From positions 1 to 38,003 of the forward strand of contig JARGPA010000009.1 of the NCBI GenBank assembly GCA_029213305.1: 38,003 nt of DNA. Reading direction: 5' to 3'. Source of the DNA: Phycisphaerales bacterium. Its GTDB lineage: Bacteria; Planctomycetota; Phycisphaerae; Phycisphaerales; UBA1924. The position numbers and the translations under genes were made by a program. This document shows, in pieces, positions 35,810 to 38,003 of this stretch (positions are counted from its first letter, which is position 1; the number at the start of each line of letters is the position of its first letter). Below the pieces are notes generated by a model. The model was not told the DNA's origin, did no database searches, and was given only the letters and a program-made list of their open reading frames with translations.

Positions 35810-36252
35810 GAAATACCCTCCGCATCAGCAACAGGCATCATGCTTGTTGAGTGCTTCTGGATTAAAGTCAATACAGATGCGACATCGATCACCAATGTGA
35901 TCATCAACGCCGCGAGCATGGTAAGGAAAAATACAACCTTTGCAGGTCCAATCAGCATGTAAATCGCGAGTCCAATTGTCAAAGTGACAAGTGCTCGGAT
36001 CATTGTCCCTGCAACAACGGGTACACCCCATTGTCCGGGTTGCTTTGCAGGCATGATCATCAAGATAAACATCGGGATGAGGACACCTGGGATTGTTGCA
36101 ACAAGTGTCCACAATCCATCATTCAAAGATCCATCGCGTTGAGTGCTGAGCATACCACCTATTGCAGCCGCCAATACGCAGCCAACGAACCCAAGCATTC
36201 CGATTCGGACTGCAGGGAGTTTGACATCGTTTGGCGTTGAATGCGTCATCAT
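35806..36252 (-). CDS. atpI: AtpI-like membrane protein
   Basis: The 148-aa product has four probable membrane helices (about 16-36, 45-66, 76-97 and 105-128). It sits directly upstream of atpB, with a four-base stop/start overlap. Position and topology fit ATP synthase protein I, which assists c-ring assembly or magnesium uptake in other bacteria. Sequence similarity is not strong enough by eye to be certain. It starts with a double ATG and no clear ribosome site. Confidence 0.7.
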
Positions 36253-36316
36253 TGCGTTGAGTACTTGATTGATCTGTTTCTAACAAGCTGATTCGGCAGA
36301 TGAACATCCAAGAACA

Positions 36317-36343
36317 CCTATCCTGCCGGGCGAGAAGGATAGG
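36317..36343 (-). other. perfect 8-bp hairpin upstream of atpI
   Basis: CCTATCCT (36317-36324) pairs with AGGATAGG (36336-36343) around an 11-base loop in the 247-base gap between atpZ and atpI. No T-run follows in the minus direction. I see no gene in this gap and no good promoter, though one for atpIBEFH may lie here. Confidence 0.45.
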
Positions 36344-36499
36344 GGGCATTGTGCGATTCGGCGACTCAAAAAGGGACAGTTTTGCACCCTTTCTTGACAA
36401 GTTTTCGTTCGGCAGGAATCCTGAGATTTCAAACCTCAAGATCATCATCCGTTCAAGACAAAATTCTGCGGATTGAAACCCAAAATCACTCTGTTTTGA

Positions 36500-36772
36500 C
36501 TAGGTTTCCGGGTCGCCATCTGTCTTCGAGGCCGAACGGGTCTGTTCCGTGTTGAGATCCATTGCCTCTCTGATAAATCGGTAAAAACCAACGACAAGCC
36601 CGACGAGTGCCAGGATTATGGTCCACATCATCCCAGTAGATGCGAGTGTGTCGATGAGATATCCGATGAGCCCCATCCCGATGAGGCCATAAACTGGATC
36701 AAGCGCGATGCTCCATGCTTTCGCTTGACGGGCACGATCTGCTCGAGAGTCTTGATCTCCTGGAGTATCCAT
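36500..36772 (-). CDS. atpZ: AtpZ/AtpI family small membrane protein
   Basis: The product from the ATG at 36772 is 90 aa, with two membrane helices. It has the pattern of the small AtpZ-type proteins that precede F-type ATP synthase genes: LDPVYGLIGMGLIGYLIDTL, a short turn, and WTIILALVGLVVGFYRFIREA. The Arg/Ala-rich N-terminus and charged tail are typical. Codons upstream to 36838 do not resemble the family. A TATACT seven bases before the ATG could be a -10 box or chance, and no ribosome site is seen. It is 247 bases upstream of atpI. Confidence 0.8.
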   Translation of the reverse strand: MDTPGDQDSRADRARQAKAWSIALDPVYGLIGMGLIGYLIDTLASTGMMWTIILALVGLVVGFYRFIREAMDLNTEQTRSASKTDGDPET

Positions 36773-36859
36773 ACACGAGTATAGCAAAAAAGCGGATATC
36801 CACGGATAGAAAACCCGGATAGAACGCGTTTGAGTCAAGATTTCATGACAAGACTTGCT

Positions 36860-38003
36860 TTAGTGAATCTTTCCGAACGCAAATGTACGAGCATGAGCAG
36901 TCGCATCTTTGAGTTTCGAAAGATCTGAGCCCGATCCTTGTGCATTGTCAGGTCGCCCGCCGCCTTTGCCATCCATCATTCCTGCGACTTCACGGATCCA
37001 GTCTCCTGCTTTGAGTCCTTTACCGACTAATCCTGATGGGACTACAGCCATCAGCGCGACTCGGCCTGCGTTTGAATCTGGACTCATGAGCATCACCGCT
37101 TTGTTGGGACATGCACTTGTGATCGTTTTGAGAGCAGCTTCGAGAGCTTTTCGATCAGATCCAAGTTCAAGAGACGCGATGACGATTTCTTCGGGAGATC
37201 CTGCAGCGCCTTGTGCAATTCCTGCAGCGAGCTCTTGAGCTTGCTTTGCTTTTTCAGCAGCCGCTGCTTTCCCTGCTTCTTTGAGTCGTTTCTGAATCAG
37301 ACCAAGTTTAGCACGAATCGCGTTTTTTCCAGATGCAGGCAATGCTTCTTTCTCAAGGATTTGTACTATCTCTTGATGTTTTGGCGCCAAGTTACTGTCA
37401 TCAATTGAATCGAGACTATTTGTCATTGCTTGCAGTTCTGCAGTTCGAGCAAACGCGTTCATTGCGTCTGGACCTGACACGCCGGTAATACGGCGGATAC
37501 CCTTTGCGATCCCTTCTTCGCTCAAGAGTGCGAATCGTTTCGAGACTCCTGTCGATTCGATGTGAGTGCCGCCACAGAACTCGATTGATACTGTTTTCCA
37601 AGCGTCATTCTCAGGGTTCTCTACCATCTGATCAACTTCAATCCCGATGGAAACCACACGGACAGGGTCCGGGTATGCTTCGCCGAAGACTGCGCGTAGG
37701 CCACTGATTCTTTGAGCATTCTCCAACGGCGATAGCTCTGCGTACACTGTGAGATTTTGATCAATCTGATGATTAACGATCTCTTCTACCTTTGAGATTT
37801 CATCAGCAGTTACGGGTTGGTTGTGTGTGAAATCGAACCTGAGTTTTTCATCGTTGACGAGTGAACCTCTTTGATCCACGCTATCGCCTAGAACTTCTCG
37901 AAGCGCAAAGTTTAAGAGATGTGTTGTCGTGTGATTCGAAGCAACCTTTGTACGATGTGCATTCTTGAGTTGACACATCGCGTCATTGCCAACGCTGAGC
38001 TTT
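36860..38003 (-). CDS. alaS: alanyl-tRNA synthetase, C-terminal part (cut by window edge)
   Basis: The frame runs without a stop to the right edge, so the start is outside the window. Visible is the editing domain with NHTTTHLLNFALREVLG and the Cys/His set in CGGTHI, which clears Ser or Gly mischarged on tRNA-Ala. A coiled coil rich in Lys, Ala and Glu follows, and then the C-Ala domain ending in GGGRPDNAQGSG. The aminoacylation core is not in view. The ATG at 37978 is internal, since homology continues upstream of it. It lies about 88 bases upstream of atpZ in the same direction. Confidence 0.96.
   Translation of the reverse strand, partial: KLSVGNDAMCQLKNAHRTKVASNHTTTHLLNFALREVLGDSVDQRGSLVNDEKLRFDFTHNQPVTADEISKVEEIVNHQIDQNLTVYAELSPLENAQRISGLRAVFGEAYPDPVRVVSIGIEVDQMVENPENDAWKTVSIEFCGGTHIESTGVSKRFALLSEEGIAKGIRRITGVSGPDAMNAFARTAELQAMTNSLDSIDDSNLAPKHQEIVQILEKEALPASGKNAIRAKLGLIQKRLKEAGKAAAAEKAKQAQELAAGIAQGAAGSPEEIVIASLELGSDRKALEAALKTITSACPNKAVMLMSPDSNAGRVALMAVVPSGLVGKGLKAGDWIREVAGMMDGKGGGRPDNAQGSGSDLSKLKDATAHARTFAFGKIH

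Noticed and set aside
36780..36840. TTGACT with TATACT as a promoter for atpZ
   Set aside because: The spacing between the boxes is far too long. Only the TATACT near the ATG remains as a weak candidate.

Overview
The window looks like a chromosomal segment from a planctomycete, most likely of the Phycisphaerae type. I base this on the 16S rRNA 5' end, a paired ECF sigma factor and membrane Ser/Thr kinase, McsA/McsB, a PEP-CTERM-like tail with an Arg-rich end, a membrane protein with a long Gln/Glu/Ser-rich stretch next to a double-VWA protein, and b558-type succinate dehydrogenase. Nearly all of it is dense housekeeping sequence. I see no insertion sequence, prophage, CRISPR array, tRNA or integration site. 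The organism assignment is inference from gene content, not a database match.

Layout. 1-261: 5' end of a 16S rRNA gene read leftward, with a leader, boxA-like site and promoter at 262-697. 750-3596 (minus): mcsA-mcsB-comF. 3769-4152 (minus): rpmB with its own promoter and terminator. 4253-5616: a GrpB-family gene and a PEP-CTERM-like secreted protein, divergent around an AT-rich gap. 5635-10241: a membrane-anchored coiled-coil protein, divergent from an ECF sigma factor and a membrane Ser/Thr kinase. 10273-16545: trpD, divergent from a two-gene membrane unit (acidic low-complexity protein plus double-VWA protein). 16542-20320: miaB, an orphan hybrid-free histidine kinase and yraN. 20343-22204: a SurA-like lipoprotein, divergent from a DUF1844 protein. 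22326-26183: sdhC-sdhA-sdhB with a terminator. 26210-27396 (minus): a small unknown protein and fabI. 27458-29236: nadC and birA. 29265-31720: a HIT hydrolase, divergent from mutL. 31792-32997 (minus): pgk. 33044-36772 (minus): atpZ-atpI-atpB-atpE-atpF-atpH ending in a terminator. 36860-38003 (minus): the C-terminal part of alaS, cut by the window edge.

How the genes fit together. The energy genes (succinate dehydrogenase, the membrane sector and delta subunit of ATP synthase, phosphoglycerate kinase) sit in separate units. The ATP synthase unit stops after atpH, so the alpha, gamma, beta and epsilon genes must lie elsewhere. McsA and McsB form an arginine phosphorylation pair for protein quality control. 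The sigma factor and kinase have no visible anti-sigma gene, which suggests control by phosphorylation. I did not find a wholly new system. The items most worth checking are the sigma/kinase pair, the VWA membrane pair, signal-peptide-bearing AtpE and AtpF with hairpins around atpE, an altered phosphoarginine-pocket motif in McsB, and a strong excess of GATC sites.
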